64,000 nucleotides of DNA from Vreelandella sulfidaeris (GTDB lineage Bacteria > Pseudomonadota > Gammaproteobacteria > Pseudomonadales > Halomonadaceae). A model generated the notes under the pieces. The model was not told where the DNA came from, searched no databases, and saw nothing but the letters and a program-made list of their open reading frames with translations. The position numbers and the translations under genes were made by a program. Below are positions 11,640-22,188 of this stretch, piece by piece; position 1 is the stretch's first letter, and each line of letters opens with the position of its first letter. The stretch spans positions 806,001 to 870,000 of the forward strand of contig AP019514.1 of NCBI GenBank assembly GCA_007182875.1. Reading direction: 5' to 3'.

Positions 11640-12214
11640 AAAGATTTTATGCCGGAGCGCAAAGAGCACATGCTGCACCGATTGATCGGTTGCGCTTGGA
11701 GAGTGGCAAACTGGTAGCACCAGAGCCGGATGGTAAGCAGTCTACTAGCGCGAATATGGTGTTTTCGGCGGCCAATTGAAATGACTATGGCTCTAGGTAG
11801 CAGAGGACTGTTAAGAAGGATATCAACCCAGCGGGTTAGAATTTTGTCCATTCGTTATGTTCTGGATCTTTGTGAACAATATCTGAGACAGCATGATGCA
11901 ATGCAAAATACGAAGTCTCTGATATTTTGCCCAAAGTCTAGGACAAGCGACTTTGCTTTTTAGGGATCGTGTACGATCTTTTGATCATGAGGTAAGCAAA
12001 ATAGTCTGGTGTGTGTGAAATATAGCAATTGCATTATTTCATTTATAAATAATGCAGTATTACTAATAAGCACACATGTGAATACACCTATTCAAAAGCT
12101 TTAATTCCTTAATATTCCCCAATATATATCGGAATAATATAGCCACCTAAATAGCTCCTATCGTAACTGATATCTTTAAGCCTTTTAGAATATGCCACGA
12201 CAATAACAATTAGC
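11640..12214. other. Gene-poor gap before the sugar transporter
   Basis: About 575 bp with only short, unconvincing reading frames on both strands. The right half (11950-12210) is clearly richer in A and T than its neighbours. It contains a perfect hairpin at 12031-12055. I recognise no transposase or RNA gene. It may mark the left junction of the sugar ABC transporter insertion. Confidence 0.5.
12031..12055. repeat. Perfect 9-bp inverted repeat in the AT-rich gap
   Basis: GCATTATTT, a 7-base loop, then AAATAATGC. It lies about 170 bp upstream of the sugar-binding protein gene and could be an operator for an unseen regulator. No poly-T tract follows, so it is not a standard terminator. Confidence 0.45.
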
Positions 12215-12226
12215 ATGAGGTTGCAC

Positions 12227-13296
12227 ATGAGAATAACAGAACAATACAGCCGCTTTGGCCGTCTTCCCTTTGCTGCAGCCTGCGCAGTAATGTCCTCCGC
12301 GTTCATGGTGGGAAATGTGCAGGCCCAGCAAAGTGAGTTTCCCGATGAGCCGGTGGAAATTGGTTTCGCAGCGCATAGTATCGACTTGGGTGCCATATTT
12401 GGGCAGTTGCGGGAAGGTTTTCGTGAGCACCTTGACGAAGCAGGACTCGAATATGAGTTCTATCAGGCCGCCCTGATACGCCTTCGAGCCATGCTCAAAT
12501 GGTGCAAAACCTTGAAAATTTTGCCTCACAAGAGTTGGACTATGTGTTGATGGGACCAACCTCCTGGATCTTAATGAGCCTGGGCTAATGGCTATCGCCG
12601 ACTCTGGCGCCAAACTATTGATGACTGACTATGAGCGTCCCGAAGGCGGTGTTCCATATGATGACGCAGTGTTGAACTGGGTCGTCTACAGCCATGATGA
12701 AATGGGTTATAAGACCGGCGACTGGTTAATGCATCACTTACGTGGTGAAGGCAACTTCGATCCTAAGATCGTTATGCTCTGGGGCCTGCTGACTCTGAAA
12801 TCTCGGAAGCACGCGGTCAAGGGGTTTTGCGTGCCTTCGAAGAGGCTGAAGACATTGATGTCGAAATCGTCTATGAAGCGTATGCGGACTTTGATCGTGA
12901 TCTTGCCTATACGCAGACTGAGCGTGCTCTGGCCGCTTATGATTTCGATGCCATCGTGGCTCTCAATAGTTACATGTCGGTATCAGCCAGCCAAGCCTTG
13001 ATAGCCAATGGATTGGAACCGGGTGAGATTATTGTCGGCGGCATGGGAGGCACGATTGCTGAGCTGGAAGGTGTGGCGCTTGGCGAGATAGGCGTAGCCC
13101 CTTCAGAGACCCTCGCTCAATGGGGCGTGCCTCGGCAGAGGCCCTGTTGCAACACCTGACGGGTAATGAAGACCAGATCCAGAAGACGGTCTACTCCGAT
13201 ATTCCTGTCACCGAATCCGTCTACTCCATAGCTAAGTTCGTGCCTTTAGAGATGTTCGACGTCAACGCTTTTCTGCGTGACTACCACGGTCAATAA
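12227..13296 (+). CDS. Periplasmic sugar-binding protein (RbsB/CUT2 type)
   Basis: Substrate-binding protein of a ribose-type (CUT2) ABC importer, about 356 residues. The ATG at 12227 has GAGG six bases upstream and is preferred over 12215. The signal peptide ends near VQAQQS. The type I periplasmic fold shows in VEIGFAAHSIDLGAIFGQL, LWGPADSEISEARGQGVLRA (rejoined across a break near 12785) and the stretch from IVALNSY to GGMGG. Breaks lie near 12470, 12560, 12785 and 13125. The sugar cannot be named. It is followed by a hairpin, then the ATPase and permease genes, a B-A-C order. Confidence 0.82.
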
Positions 13297-13302
13297 AAAA
13301 GT

Positions 13303-13331
13303 AGCCGGAGCCGTTTTGTATCGATCCGGCT
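13303..13331 (+). terminator. Intercistronic hairpin after the binding-protein gene
   Basis: AGCCGGA, a 15-base loop, then TCCGGCT lies 7 bp after the stop of the sugar-binding protein. It is not followed by a T run. In binding-protein-dependent transporters such hairpins often protect the upstream message, and that is the likely role here. Confidence 0.5.
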
Positions 13332-13403
13332 CTGGGTGACATTTCATCTTCTCATGGAGTGTCCTGCCACTCGTGCAGGATGATGAACGAGATACTTTAG
13401 GGC

Positions 13404-14169
13404 ATGGATTCTATGGATACGGCTGTTTCACCCTGCTTTCTACAGGACCTGAGGAAATCATACGGTGCTATTGAGGCGGCAAGGGGAGTTTCTTTCGATA
13501 TTTTCCCAATGAAGTGGTCGCCATGGTGGGTGATAATGGTGCTGGCAAGTCCACTATCGTCAAGATGCTGTCTGGCGTTGTGAAGCCTGATGGCGGGCAA
13601 CTCTTCTGGCAGGGTAAGTCGTTTCATCCCAGCGGTCCCGATGCAGTGCGTGACGCAGGTATCGAGACCATGTTTCAGGACCTTGCTCTGGTGAACGATG
13701 TTGATGCACCTGGCAACCTGTTCATGGGGCAGGAGCCAATGAAGCGGTGGCTAGGGTTCCTGCCGATCCTCGATCGCAAGAAAATGCGACTTGAAACCGA
13801 GCGTTTGTTGGATCAGATCAAGATCAAACTACAGTCAGTGGATCGTCCAGTACGGCTGATGTCGGGTGGCCAACGCCAGGCAATCGCCATTGCACGTATC
13901 CTTCTCTCCGCCAAGGCTCAATTGATGATTATGGATGAGCCAACGGCTGCTTTAGGCATTCAAGAGCAATCCAAGGTGCTTAATGTCATCAGAAATCTGC
14001 ATGCTCAAGGTCTTTCGATCCTGGTTATCAGTCACAATCTGGAACATGTCTTTCCATCGCCAACCGTATCGTGGTTGTACAGGGCGGTCGTATCGCGGCC
14101 AGCGTGGCCACAGATGAAGTCAGCCAGCAGGATGTCGTCCAATTGATCATGGGAGGACGCCTACAATGA
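13404..14169 (+). CDS. Single-domain sugar ABC transporter ATPase (CUT2 type)
   Basis: ATPase of the sugar importer. Walker A is GDNGAGKST near 13530, the signature is MSGGQRQAIAIARILL, and Walker B is LMIMDEPTAALG. There is one ATPase domain (about 255 residues) instead of the two of RbsA/XylG, as in FrcA-type transporters. Breaks lie near 13505 and 14055. The stop overlaps the permease start as ATGA at 14166-14169, showing translational coupling. Its start could be 13404 or 13413. Confidence 0.83.
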
Positions 14170-15180
14170 TGAGTTTAAATAGTAAGGCAAATGATTCAGG
14201 ACTGGCCAAGCAAAAGGGTCAAAGGCCTCCCTGCTTGATAAAATTAACCCGCTCATCATTGTGATCGTTTTTCTTTATGTAGGTATCACCCTGTTGAGTG
14301 ATCGATTTCTCGATATTGGCAATCAAATGAATATCCTACGGCAAGTGGCGGTGTATTTGATAATCGCCCTGGGGATGACGTTTGTTATTGCAAGTCGTGG
14401 AATAGATCTCTGTAGGTTCGAGCTTGGGTCTTTGTGCCATGGTGCTTGGTACTTTGATTGAAGCGGGCACTCCTGTTGCTATTGCTATGGTGGTAGTGGT
14501 CGGACTAGGAACTTTGATAGGGGCCTTCAATGGCCTGGTCATTACACTTTCGAATTAATCCTCTGATCGTCACGCTGGGGATGCTGGTTGCTCTGCGCGG
14601 TGCTACTCACTTTTCATGGGTGGTTCAATCATTCGGATGCCTGAATCTCTGAGGTTCATCGGACAGGGGTTCATTGGTTTCGTACCGGTTCCAGCGATCA
14701 TTGCTTTGGTGGCGACGGCTTTTGCCTACTGGTTGTTTTTCCACACCCGTTTCGGTCGCCATACTGTCTCAATAGGTTCGAATGAAGATGCTTGCCAAGT
14801 GCTGGGTATTCATGTGAACCGGCACAAGGTGGCTGTCTATGCTTTTCAAGGAGCCTGCGTAGGCTTGGCGGCGGCGATTATCGTGGGCCGTCTTAATGCG
14901 GCATCACCTAGCCTTGGTAATCTCTACGAATTGCACATCATTGCCGCTGTGGTGCTGGGTGGCACGGCCCTTTATGGTGGTGTAGGGACCATTGGGGCAC
15001 CTTGTTGGGTATCCTGACCATTGGGATTCTCGAAAATGGGATGGTACTAATTGGGGCTGATTTTCATCTGCAGCGTGTGCTACTTGGCTTTTGTTGATAT
15101 TCGCGGTGGCCTATCAGGAGCACCGCCGCCGGGTCATTGATACCCGAGCCTTTTCTAGAATCAGAGAGGCCGAAGAGTAA
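14166..15180 (+). CDS. Sugar ABC transporter permease (RbsC type)
   Basis: Inner-membrane permease of the RbsC/CUT2 group, about 338 residues and eight to ten helices. Family signatures are visible: ALGMTFVIASRGIDL, RINPLIVTLGMLVALRG, FGRHTVSIGSNEDA and LGGTALYGGVGTIGG. Breaks occur near 14228, 14415, 14550, 14610, 15000 and 15080. The start overlaps the stop of the ATPase gene by 4 bp. It completes a binding protein-ATPase-permease operon with no associated sugar-metabolism gene, so the substrate is unknown. Confidence 0.82.
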
Positions 15181-15212
15181 GGTCTTTGTCAGCGTGGCGA
15201 TTGATCAGGCTT

Positions 15213-16140
15213 TTAGCTATAGGTCTTGCCCAGACGCCAATAGCCCATGCTGGTAACGTACCGCTTGGGTAGCCCACACTCATTGACCAGGTAGCGGCGC
15301 AGCTTCATGGCGACCTTGGTTTCAGCGGCAATCCAGGCGTAGAAGGGCGCGCTGTCGTCCAAGGTGGCGGGTTCCCAGAGCGGAGCATTTTCATCCTCGT
15401 TGACATCACCGGTCGCGGTCGAGGGTTTGCCTCCCAGCGCAATGATCTCTTGCTGCAAATCAATATCGCGCAGCGCTCTCATCAACAACTCACCGTGTTG
15501 GCAGCCGGGCTCGGTATCGCGTGCCAGCCAGCGTAGCTTGCTGGCCTGGGGTAATGGCTGAGCATCGTCGCTGCGAGGCGTTTCGAATAGTGCTTCGACC
15601 TTGGGTTTGAGCGGCAGGTCATCAAGGGTTTCCAGAATGCCAGCGGCGGCGGGGAGGGCGGTTTCATCAGCGATGATCAAAATACGACGTACGCCTTGTG
15701 GTGGCTTCCACTCGTAACCTAGCTTTGGGCCTTCCGTATTTGCGGCAGGGCCGTCATGGCTAGGCGGTCGCCTGGGCGGGCGTGCATGGCCCAACGAGAT
15801 GCAGGGCCATTGTCGCCGTGGAGTACAAACTCTACATCTACCTCGGCTTTCTCCGGACGAAGGGCGCGGATGGTGTAGGTACGCGCAGCGGGCGCTGGGC
15901 ATCCGGTAGTGCTTGGTAGGCACCGTACCAGTCGTGTTCTTCCAGCTTGGCTATCTCAAACAGCGGATCGAGACTGCCGCCACTTTCAGGAAAGAACAGC
16001 TTGATGCGCTGATCGGGAGCGTAGGTTTCCATTCGGCCAACGTCAGGGCCAGTAAAGGTAAATTTGACTAACGAAGCGCTGACTTGGGTGCGCCGAGCAA
16101 GGGTGATATCGAAAGCTGGTAGCGTTGCTTGGCAGCCATG
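15213..16140 (-). CDS. Siderophore-interacting protein, FAD/NAD(P)H ferric-siderophore reductase
   Basis: Cytoplasmic flavoprotein of the siderophore-interacting (ViuB/YqjH) family that reduces ferric siderophores. The FAD-binding barrel (16140-15800) has [20 protein letters not shown], and the NAD(P)H part has [16 protein letters not shown]. The C-terminus shows [17 protein letters not shown] and the usual ending MGYWRLG. I prefer the ATG at 16140: adding one A at about 16130 gives [18 protein letters not shown]. An ATG at 16191 would lie inside the Fur-like site. Other breaks lie near 15890, 15840 and 15770. It is divergent from the FhuB gene and shares its control region. Confidence 0.85.
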
Positions 16141-16166
16141 GTAACTGTCTCCATTAGTAAAGGTGT

Positions 16167-16193
16167 CAATTGTAGTGCTAATAGTTATCATTT
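16167..16193. promoter_or_regulatory. Fur-box-like site between sip and fhuB
   Basis: On the minus strand ATGATAACTATTAGCACTA lies in the divergent gap between the siderophore-interacting gene and the FhuB gene. Its first 13 bases match 11 of the Fur core, and the whole stretch is nearly identical to the site at 11598-11624. It could control both genes. Confidence 0.62.
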
Positions 16194-16313
16194 AGAATCT
16201 TTGCTTACTATTCAATGGCTAACTTTCAGACACTATTAAGGCTAAAAGATGACGCTGCTGCCTATCACGCTCCGCGTGGCGAAAAGCTCGGCTAATAAAA
16301 GAGGGTGTTCGCT

Positions 16314-18296
16314 ATGCTAGGCGCCGCGCCATTTGCCCAACGAATAGGAGGAATGTCGCCTGCTAAAGCGTGCCTATTGCTTAGCCTGCCGATGTTGGTG
16401 CTGTTTTGGCTGGGTCTGCAGAGCCAGGGCGGTTTTACGCTGGGCCTGCAGGCGTTAGTGGCGCCTTCCTTTGAAAACGTTGACGAGCTGTTGCTTTATT
16501 ACGCTTGGTGGCCGCGTTTCTCTATCGCGTTGTTAGCCGGGGCGGCTTGGGGTTGGCAGGCGTGCTAATGCAGCAGGTGCTGCGTAACCCCCAGCCTCGC
16601 CCACCACACTAGGAGTGGCATCGGGCGCTAACCTGGCGCTGATGACCGCCACGCTGCTGGCACCGGGTTGCTTGTCGCCGGGCGCGAATGGGTCGCTCTA
16701 CTGGGCGGCGCGCTGGCAGTGAGTTTAGTATTTCTGCTTTCGTGGCGGCGGGCTGGCGCCCATCGTGGTGGTGCTGGCGGGCTTGGTGGTGAATCTATAC
16801 CTGGGGCACTTTCCACAGCGCTGTTGCTGTTCAACCACGAAGCGCTCTCGGGCTGCTGATCTGGGGCGCGGGCTCTCTGGCGCAAAACGGTTGGGATGGC
16901 GTGGCAGTGCTTTGGCCGCGGCTGGCCATTAGCTGCGTGGTCGCGTGGTTTTATTGCGCCCGCTGGCGGTGCTGGAGTTGGATGACGCCAGTGCCAAAAG
17001 CCTGGGAGTATCGCTCACCTATTTGCGCTTTGCAGGCATGGGACTGGCAGTATTTATTACTGGCAGCGTTGTTAGCGTGGTGGGCATCATTGGTTTTATC
17101 GGTTTGGCAGCGCCCAATATCGTGCGTATGGCGGGTGCGCGCCGGTTAGGGGCCACGGTTACTCTGGTCAACCCTATTAGGGGCCGTACTGTTGGCCACG
17201 ACGGATCTATTGCTGCAGCAGTTTTCGGGCATGACGGCAGCCTTTATTCCTACGGGGCGATTACCGGTGCGCTTGGGGCGCCACTATTAATGTGGCTTAT
17301 TCCGCGTCTGAAACTGCAGGGCGACAAGCCGCCGCAAGGGGGCCGGTGTTTTCGCCCATCGTCATCCTGCGCCTTCGCGCCTGGCTGTTGGCTTACTACT
17401 AGCGCTACTGGGGCAACAGTGCTTGGCCTGCTCTTCGGCCAGGGTGTAGACGGCTGGTATTGGCTGGCGCCTGATAACTGGAATGTCATGCAGTGGCGCA
17501 TGCCCCGGGTGATGGCGGCCGCAGCCAGTGGGTTGATGCTGGCGATTGCGGGGACGATTCTTCAGCGTCTTTCAGCCAATCCAATGGCCAGCCCTGAAGT
17601 ATTGGGTATCAGTGGTGGCTGCGCCATTGCGCTGATTCTGGGATTTTCCTGCTGCCCGCCCCCACCAATATGATGCTGATTGGTGTGGGCACCCTGGGCT
17701 TTCGCGACGCTACTGGTATTAGTGGGTATCAACCGCAAGAGCGGTTATCTCCCTGAACGTTTGCTGCTCACCGGGGTGGCGGTCAGTGCCTTGTTTGACG
17801 CGGTGCGCAGCGTGATGCTGGCGGGTGGCGACCCGCGGCCAGAGGTGATCGCCTGGCTGGCGGGCTCTACCTATTACGTGGATATCACCAATGCGGTGGT
17901 GGTCGGGGCATTGCCTCTGTATTGGCGCTGATCACGCTGCCCTTCACCCGCTGGCTGGATATCTTGCCCTTAGGCGCGCCGACGGCCAAGGCGCTTGGAG
18001 TAACGCTCAATCGTGCCCGTTTAGTGTTGCTTCTACTGGTGGCGCTGTTAACCGCCTGCGCCACCCTGGTGGTGGGGCCGCTTTCATTTATTGGCCTGCT
18101 GGCGCCGCATATGGCGCGCTTGGTCGGCTTCTCCGTGCAGGGCAGCATCTGATGGGGCGGCCTTGATCGGCATGCTATTGATGGTGCTGGCGGACTGGGT
18201 GGGGCGTCAGATTATATTTCCCTACGAGATACCAGCAGGCTTGGTCGCTTCGCTAATCGGCGGTGCCTACTTTATGTGGGGCTGCGTAAGCTGTAA
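16314..18296 (+). CDS. fhuB: Iron-siderophore ABC permease with two fused FecCD domains (FhuB type)
   Basis: About 660 residues, the size of FhuB, with two FecCD membrane domains in tandem. The first half shows [18 protein letters not shown]. The second half shows [51 protein letters not shown] and [17 protein letters not shown]. At least eight frame breaks occur, so no long open frame exists. Adding one G at the GGGG run near 18274-18281 gives the usual end MWGLRKL and a stop at 18296. The start is ATG 16314 (or GTG 16305). It should pair with the FhuC-like ATPase at 10796-11562. The binding protein is not in the window. Confidence 0.85.
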
Positions 18297-18430
18297 GCGA
18301 TTATAAGAAAAATTAATAGGGTATTAGCAGGATGATTTTTAGTTATCCAAACTGCCCGTTACCTTAGTGCGATGTTTTAAGAGAGCGATGTGTTAACGCG
18401 ATACTTATTCTGGTACTGGGGGCAGGGGCA

Positions 18431-19049
18431 ATGTGGGAGAGTTATCTCACCGGATTGGTGGTATGCGGCGGCATTATCATGGCGATTGGCGCGCAGAACG
18501 CCTACATCCTAGGGCTGGCCATTCGTCGCGAGTATCACTGGTGGTCGGCGGGGCTATGCATGAGTGCCGATATTATTCTGCTCACGGCGGGGATGTTTGG
18601 TGTGAGTGCGTTTCTACCATACCCAGCGCGTTGGAAGCGATGCGCTGGATGGGCGTCCTTTTAAGCTGGTTGGCGGCGCAGGCATTATTCAGGGCCGTTA
18701 ACGGTCGGCAAGGGTTGAGCGCCGAAGCGGGCAAAGCGCGTAGCTTAACGAAAGTGATTTTAGCCACGCTGGCCGTCACCGTACTCAATCCTCAGGTGTA
18801 TCTGGATACCCTGCTGCTGATACCCGCCATTGGCGCCCAGCAGGAGAGCGCCGGCGTTTTGTGGCGGGAGCCTCCACGGCTTCCATACTCTGGTTTAGCC
18901 TGCTGGCCTGGGGCGGCGCTGCACTCTCGCCCTGGCTTTCAAAACCCATCGCATGGCGTATTATCGACGGCCTGATTGGCGTGATGATGGCGGGTATTGC
19001 TGTGCATCTTGCCTCGGGGCGTCATCACTCAATGCTTAGTGCCGACTAA
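18431..19049 (+). CDS. argO: LysE-family amino acid exporter ArgO
   Basis: Inner-membrane arginine/lysine exporter of the LysE/ArgO family, about 206 residues with six helices. Signatures are AIGAQNAYILGLAIRREYHW near the start and TVLNPQVYLDTLLLIP in the middle. One-base breaks lie near 18615-18660 and 18865. ArgP at 1992-2854 is the expected regulator. The gene ends 14 bp inside the convergent threonine aldolase gene. Confidence 0.85.
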
Positions 19050-20040
19050 AGTAGGTCTCCATCACTGTAATGACTTTATCAATATCCGCATCATTAATAT
19101 CACGATGAACAACGAAGCGGGTAGCGTAAAGCAGTTCAATCAATATGCCGTGCTCTTTTAGCCAAATGGAAAGTGGTTTGACATGAGCGTCGGGAAAACT
19201 AGCAAAACCATGTTGGTAGCCTGTGAGGTAATGTCGACCCCAGGCAGCTTTGCCAAGCCCTCTGCCAGACGCGCTGCACGGTGATGGTCATTCTTTAAAT
19301 CAGCTACATGATGATCCAGGGCATGCTGGCACGCGGCGGCAATAATACCCGCTTGGCGCATACCGCCTCCGACAACTTTACGCCAACGACGGGCACGGTC
19401 GATCAATGCTTGAGAGCCCACCAGTGCCGAGCCGATGGGTGCGCCCAGGCCTTTGAAAAGCATAACGATACGCTATCAAACGGAAGGCAAAGCTGCTTGA
19501 GCGAGGTATCCGTGGCTACCGCTGCATTAAACAGACGCGCACCGTCTAAATGCGTTGCCAACCCTCGTTCGCGGGCCAGTTCGGTTGCTTTTAATACATA
19601 GTCTGCGGGCAGTACTTTACCGCCAATCGTATTTTCCAGCGCCAGCAGTTTGCTGCGCGCAAAGTGAAAGTCGTCGGCTTTAATAGCAGCGCTTATTTTC
19701 TCTAATGGAAGGCTACCATCAGCGGCGTTTTCAATCGGCTGGGGTTGAATGCTACCTAAGACTGCCGCACCGCCGCCCTCATAGCGGTAGGTATGCGCCG
19801 ACTGACCAACAATGTACTCATCGCCGCGTTCGCAGTGCGCCATTAGCCCCACTAAGTTACTTTGCGTGCCGCTAGGAAAAGCAGCGCCGCTTCTTTGCCT
19901 GCTTGCTCAGCCAGGTTCGCTTGAAAGGTGTTCACCGTTGGATCATCGCCCCATACATCATCACCTAATGGAGCGGCTATCATGGCTTCCAGCATGGCGG
20001 GAGTGGGGCGGGTCACCGTATCACTGCGTAGATCAATCAT
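19036..20040 (-). CDS. ltaE: Low-specificity L-threonine aldolase
   Basis: PLP enzyme that splits L-threonine or allo-threonine into glycine and acetaldehyde, about 334 residues. The start at 20040 ([17 protein letters not shown]) is typical and GAGCTCC on the plus strand gives a good ribosome site. Active-site features are [26 protein letters not shown] and the PLP lysine in [12 protein letters not shown]. The last is split by a one-base break near 19455. Others lie near 19855 and 19185. The 3' end overlaps argO. Confidence 0.88.
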
Positions 20041-20158
20041 CGTTAGGAGCTCCTTTTATTAGTCAGGACAAATGCTTAAGGGCGCTCAACTAAGTAAGTT
20101 GTTAGCCATTATCTATGGTTGCCAGCATAATGCATGTTAAACCAGCATAGGTAACCTG

Positions 20159-21361
20159 ATGGATCTAAAAGCGGCTATCCCTTCTGGGCAGTAAAAATGG
20201 TCTGCTGTCTGCCTTCCACAGCTTACCCACAATCACCGAAGTGACGTTGTGGTGGTTGGGGCGGGATTACCGGGGCGCTGATCGCCAATGAGCTGAGCCG
20301 TCACGGACATCATGTCGTGGTGCTTGAGCGGCGTGATGTAGGGTGGGAAGCTCTGCTGCCAGCACGGGCTTGCTACAGTACGAAATTGACACCCATATGT
20401 CTCACTTAGCCAAGCGATACGGGGAAACCGATGCATTACTTGCTTACCAAGCTTGCGCTGATGCCATCGGTGAGCTTGAAACCTTAGCGGCAGGCATGGG
20501 TGATGTCGATTTTGAACGTCAGCACAGCCTTTATTATGCCAGTAACGAAGAGCATGTGGCGCCCCTCAAAGAAGAGTTGGCGCTGCGCCAAAAGCATGGA
20601 TTTGAGGCCGAGTGGCTTGGCTCCGAGGCTATTTTAGCAGAGTACGGTTTTGCTGCACCTGGGGCGATCCTCACTAAGTTAGCGGCCAGTGTCGATCCGT
20701 ATCGTATGGCTTATCAGCTATTTGCCAAGGTCATTGAACGGGGCGGAGAAGTCTATGACCGAACTCAAATGGAGGAAATGGCACCGGATGAGCAGGGCGT
20801 CACGTTAACGCTAACCAATGGCGCTACGTTGCGTTGCCAATATGTGGTGATGGCGACGGGGTATGAGTCACAAACATGGTTGCCTAAACCGGTTGCCGTT
20901 AATCGGAGCAGCTACGCATTTATCACCGATCCGCTGTCACTAGAAACGTTGGGTAAGCTACGTCACACAATGTTGTGGGAATCGGCGCGCCCCTACCTTT
21001 ATATGCGAACCACTGGCGATGGCCGCCTGTTGGTGGGTGGCGATGATGATGAGAACGATATTCCCGCACGACGTGATGCGCGAGTCGAGGAAAAAGCCAG
21101 GGGATTAACGCGTAAGGTAGAGGCGCTTTGGCCGACACTCGATATTAACCCTACTTTTCCTGGGGTGGCACCTTTGCGGAAACAGAAGACGGCTTGCCTT
21201 TTGGTCCTCACGAGGCGCACGGTCCACGTGTACATTTCGCCATGGCCTACGGTGGCAATGGTATTAGCTATAGCATGATTGGCGCAAAGCTACTACGGGC
21301 ACTTATTGAAGGTAAATCGCATCCCTTGGCAGAGCTTTTTTCGTTCCGGCGGCTAATGTAA
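20159..21361 (+). CDS. FAD-dependent oxidoreductase, DAO/glycine oxidase family
   Basis: Flavoprotein of the D-amino acid oxidase (DAO, PF01266) fold, about 400 residues. The Rossmann motif VVVVGAGITGALIANEL is read near 20250, followed by HVVVLERRDVGWGSSAAST. Frame breaks occur near 20190, 20262, 20340 and 21165, and the long central part (20343-21278) is open. The C-terminal flavin loop reads MAYGGNGISYSMIGA. The substrate is probably an amine or amino acid, but nothing in the neighbours fixes it. Confidence 0.75.
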
Positions 21362-21435
21362 TAGCCGTATAAATCATGATGGCGAGCCTGCTTAAAGCGA
21401 GTATCCTTATTCAATATTCATAAGGATAGAGGACG

Positions 21436-21987
21436 ATGGAGCAGACACTTTACTTACGTGCACTTGAGCGTAACGATTTGCGCTTTGTCCACGAGCTCAA
21501 TAATAACCAGAGCATTATGTCGTATTGGTTTGAAGAGCCTTACGAGTCATTCGATGAGTTGGAAGAGTTATATAACAAGCACATCCATGACAATGCCGAG
21601 CGGCGATTTGTTGCTGAGGACAGCCATGGTAATGCAATCGGTTTGGTAGAGTTGATCGAGATCGACTACATCCACCGCAGCGCCGAGTTTCAAATCATCA
21701 TTGCCCCAGCTCACCAGGGCAAAGGATTTGCCCGTTCGTTGATCCGCCAAGCCTTGCACTACTCGTTCACGATTTTAAACCTGCACAAGGTATATCTGAT
21801 TGTAGCGGTGGAGAACGTCAAAGCGATCCATCTCTACGAAGAGAGCGGTTTTATTGAGGAGGGACACCTAGTAAAGGAGTTCTTTATTAACGGAAAATAC
21901 AGGGATGTGAAGCGCATGTATATCCTACAGGGTACCTATCTTGGGCAGTTGAATACGACCGAAGCGCCTGAGTCTAACTGGCTGTAA
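21436..21987 (+). CDS. speG: Spermidine N1-acetyltransferase SpeG
   Basis: GNAT enzyme that acetylates spermidine or spermine with acetyl-CoA and so limits polyamine excess. It is an intact 183-residue frame. Residues 1-30 ([20 protein letters not shown]) and 37-55 ([20 protein letters not shown]) are characteristic of SpeG. The acetyl-CoA loop is [14 protein letters not shown], and the C-terminal DVKRMYILQ is also typical. GGATAGAGGACG precedes the ATG. It is one of the few genes here with no frame break. Confidence 0.93.
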   Translation: MEQTLYLRALERNDLRFVHELNNNQSIMSYWFEEPYESFDELEELYNKHIHDNAERRFVAEDSHGNAIGLVELIEIDYIHRSAEFQIIIAPAHQGKGFARSLIRQALHYSFTILNLHKVYLIVAVENVKAIHLYEESGFIEEGHLVKEFFINGKYRDVKRMYILQGTYLGQLNTTEAPESNWL

Positions 21988-22012
21988 CCATTCTGATAAA
22001 ACGATATAAGAA

Positions 22013-22032
22013 CGCCTCGTAGATACGAGGCG
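22013..22032. terminator. Hairpin after speG and the first small gene
   Basis: CGCCTCGT-AGAT-ACGAGGCG is a perfect 8-bp stem with a 4-base loop between the convergent ends of speG and the small gene at 22072-22188. On the minus strand TTCTTAT follows. It probably ends transcription for both. Confidence 0.7.
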
Positions 22033-22071
22033 TGGGAGGCGCTTTCGCATATCGCCAAGCATTTCCTGCTC

Positions 22072-22188
22072 TTAGCCCAAGTAGGCCTTAATGGCGTCAT
22101 ATGCTGCACGTTGCTGCTGAGCGCGTTCTGCCCACACTTCCATGATGTCGGCTTCCATCGTCTGTCTGTGGTTAGCTGAGTACTGCAT
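22072..22188 (-). CDS. Small protein of 38 residues, first of a related pair
   Basis: I do not recognise a named family. The start at 22188 has AAAAGGAG eight bases upstream, a strong ribosome site. The protein has an acidic, helical middle (MEADIMEVWAERAQQQ) and ends DAIKAYLG. Over the last 24 residues it matches the small protein at 22491-22603 at 11 positions, including E, W, AQ, AA and the final AYLG. It has its own hairpin terminator. It appears cytosolic, with no signal or membrane segment. Confidence 0.65.
   Translation of the reverse strand: MQYSANHRQTMEADIMEVWAERAQQQRAAYDAIKAYLG

Noticed and set aside
11609..11851. Possible 80-residue protein in the gap right of fhuC
   Set aside because: It lacks a ribosome site, overlaps the Fur-like site and resembles no family.
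12185..12613. 142-residue minus-strand frame
   Set aside because: It is opposite the sugar-binding protein gene, whose signal peptide and fold are clear.
16191..16191. ATG at 16191 as start of the siderophore-interacting gene
   Set aside because: It would place the first codons inside the Fur-like site and add an unconserved N-terminus; ATG 16140 with one restored base gives the usual family start.
16299..18306. FhuB region as several small separate permease genes
   Set aside because: The pieces line up in order with the two FecCD halves of one protein, total length about 660 residues.
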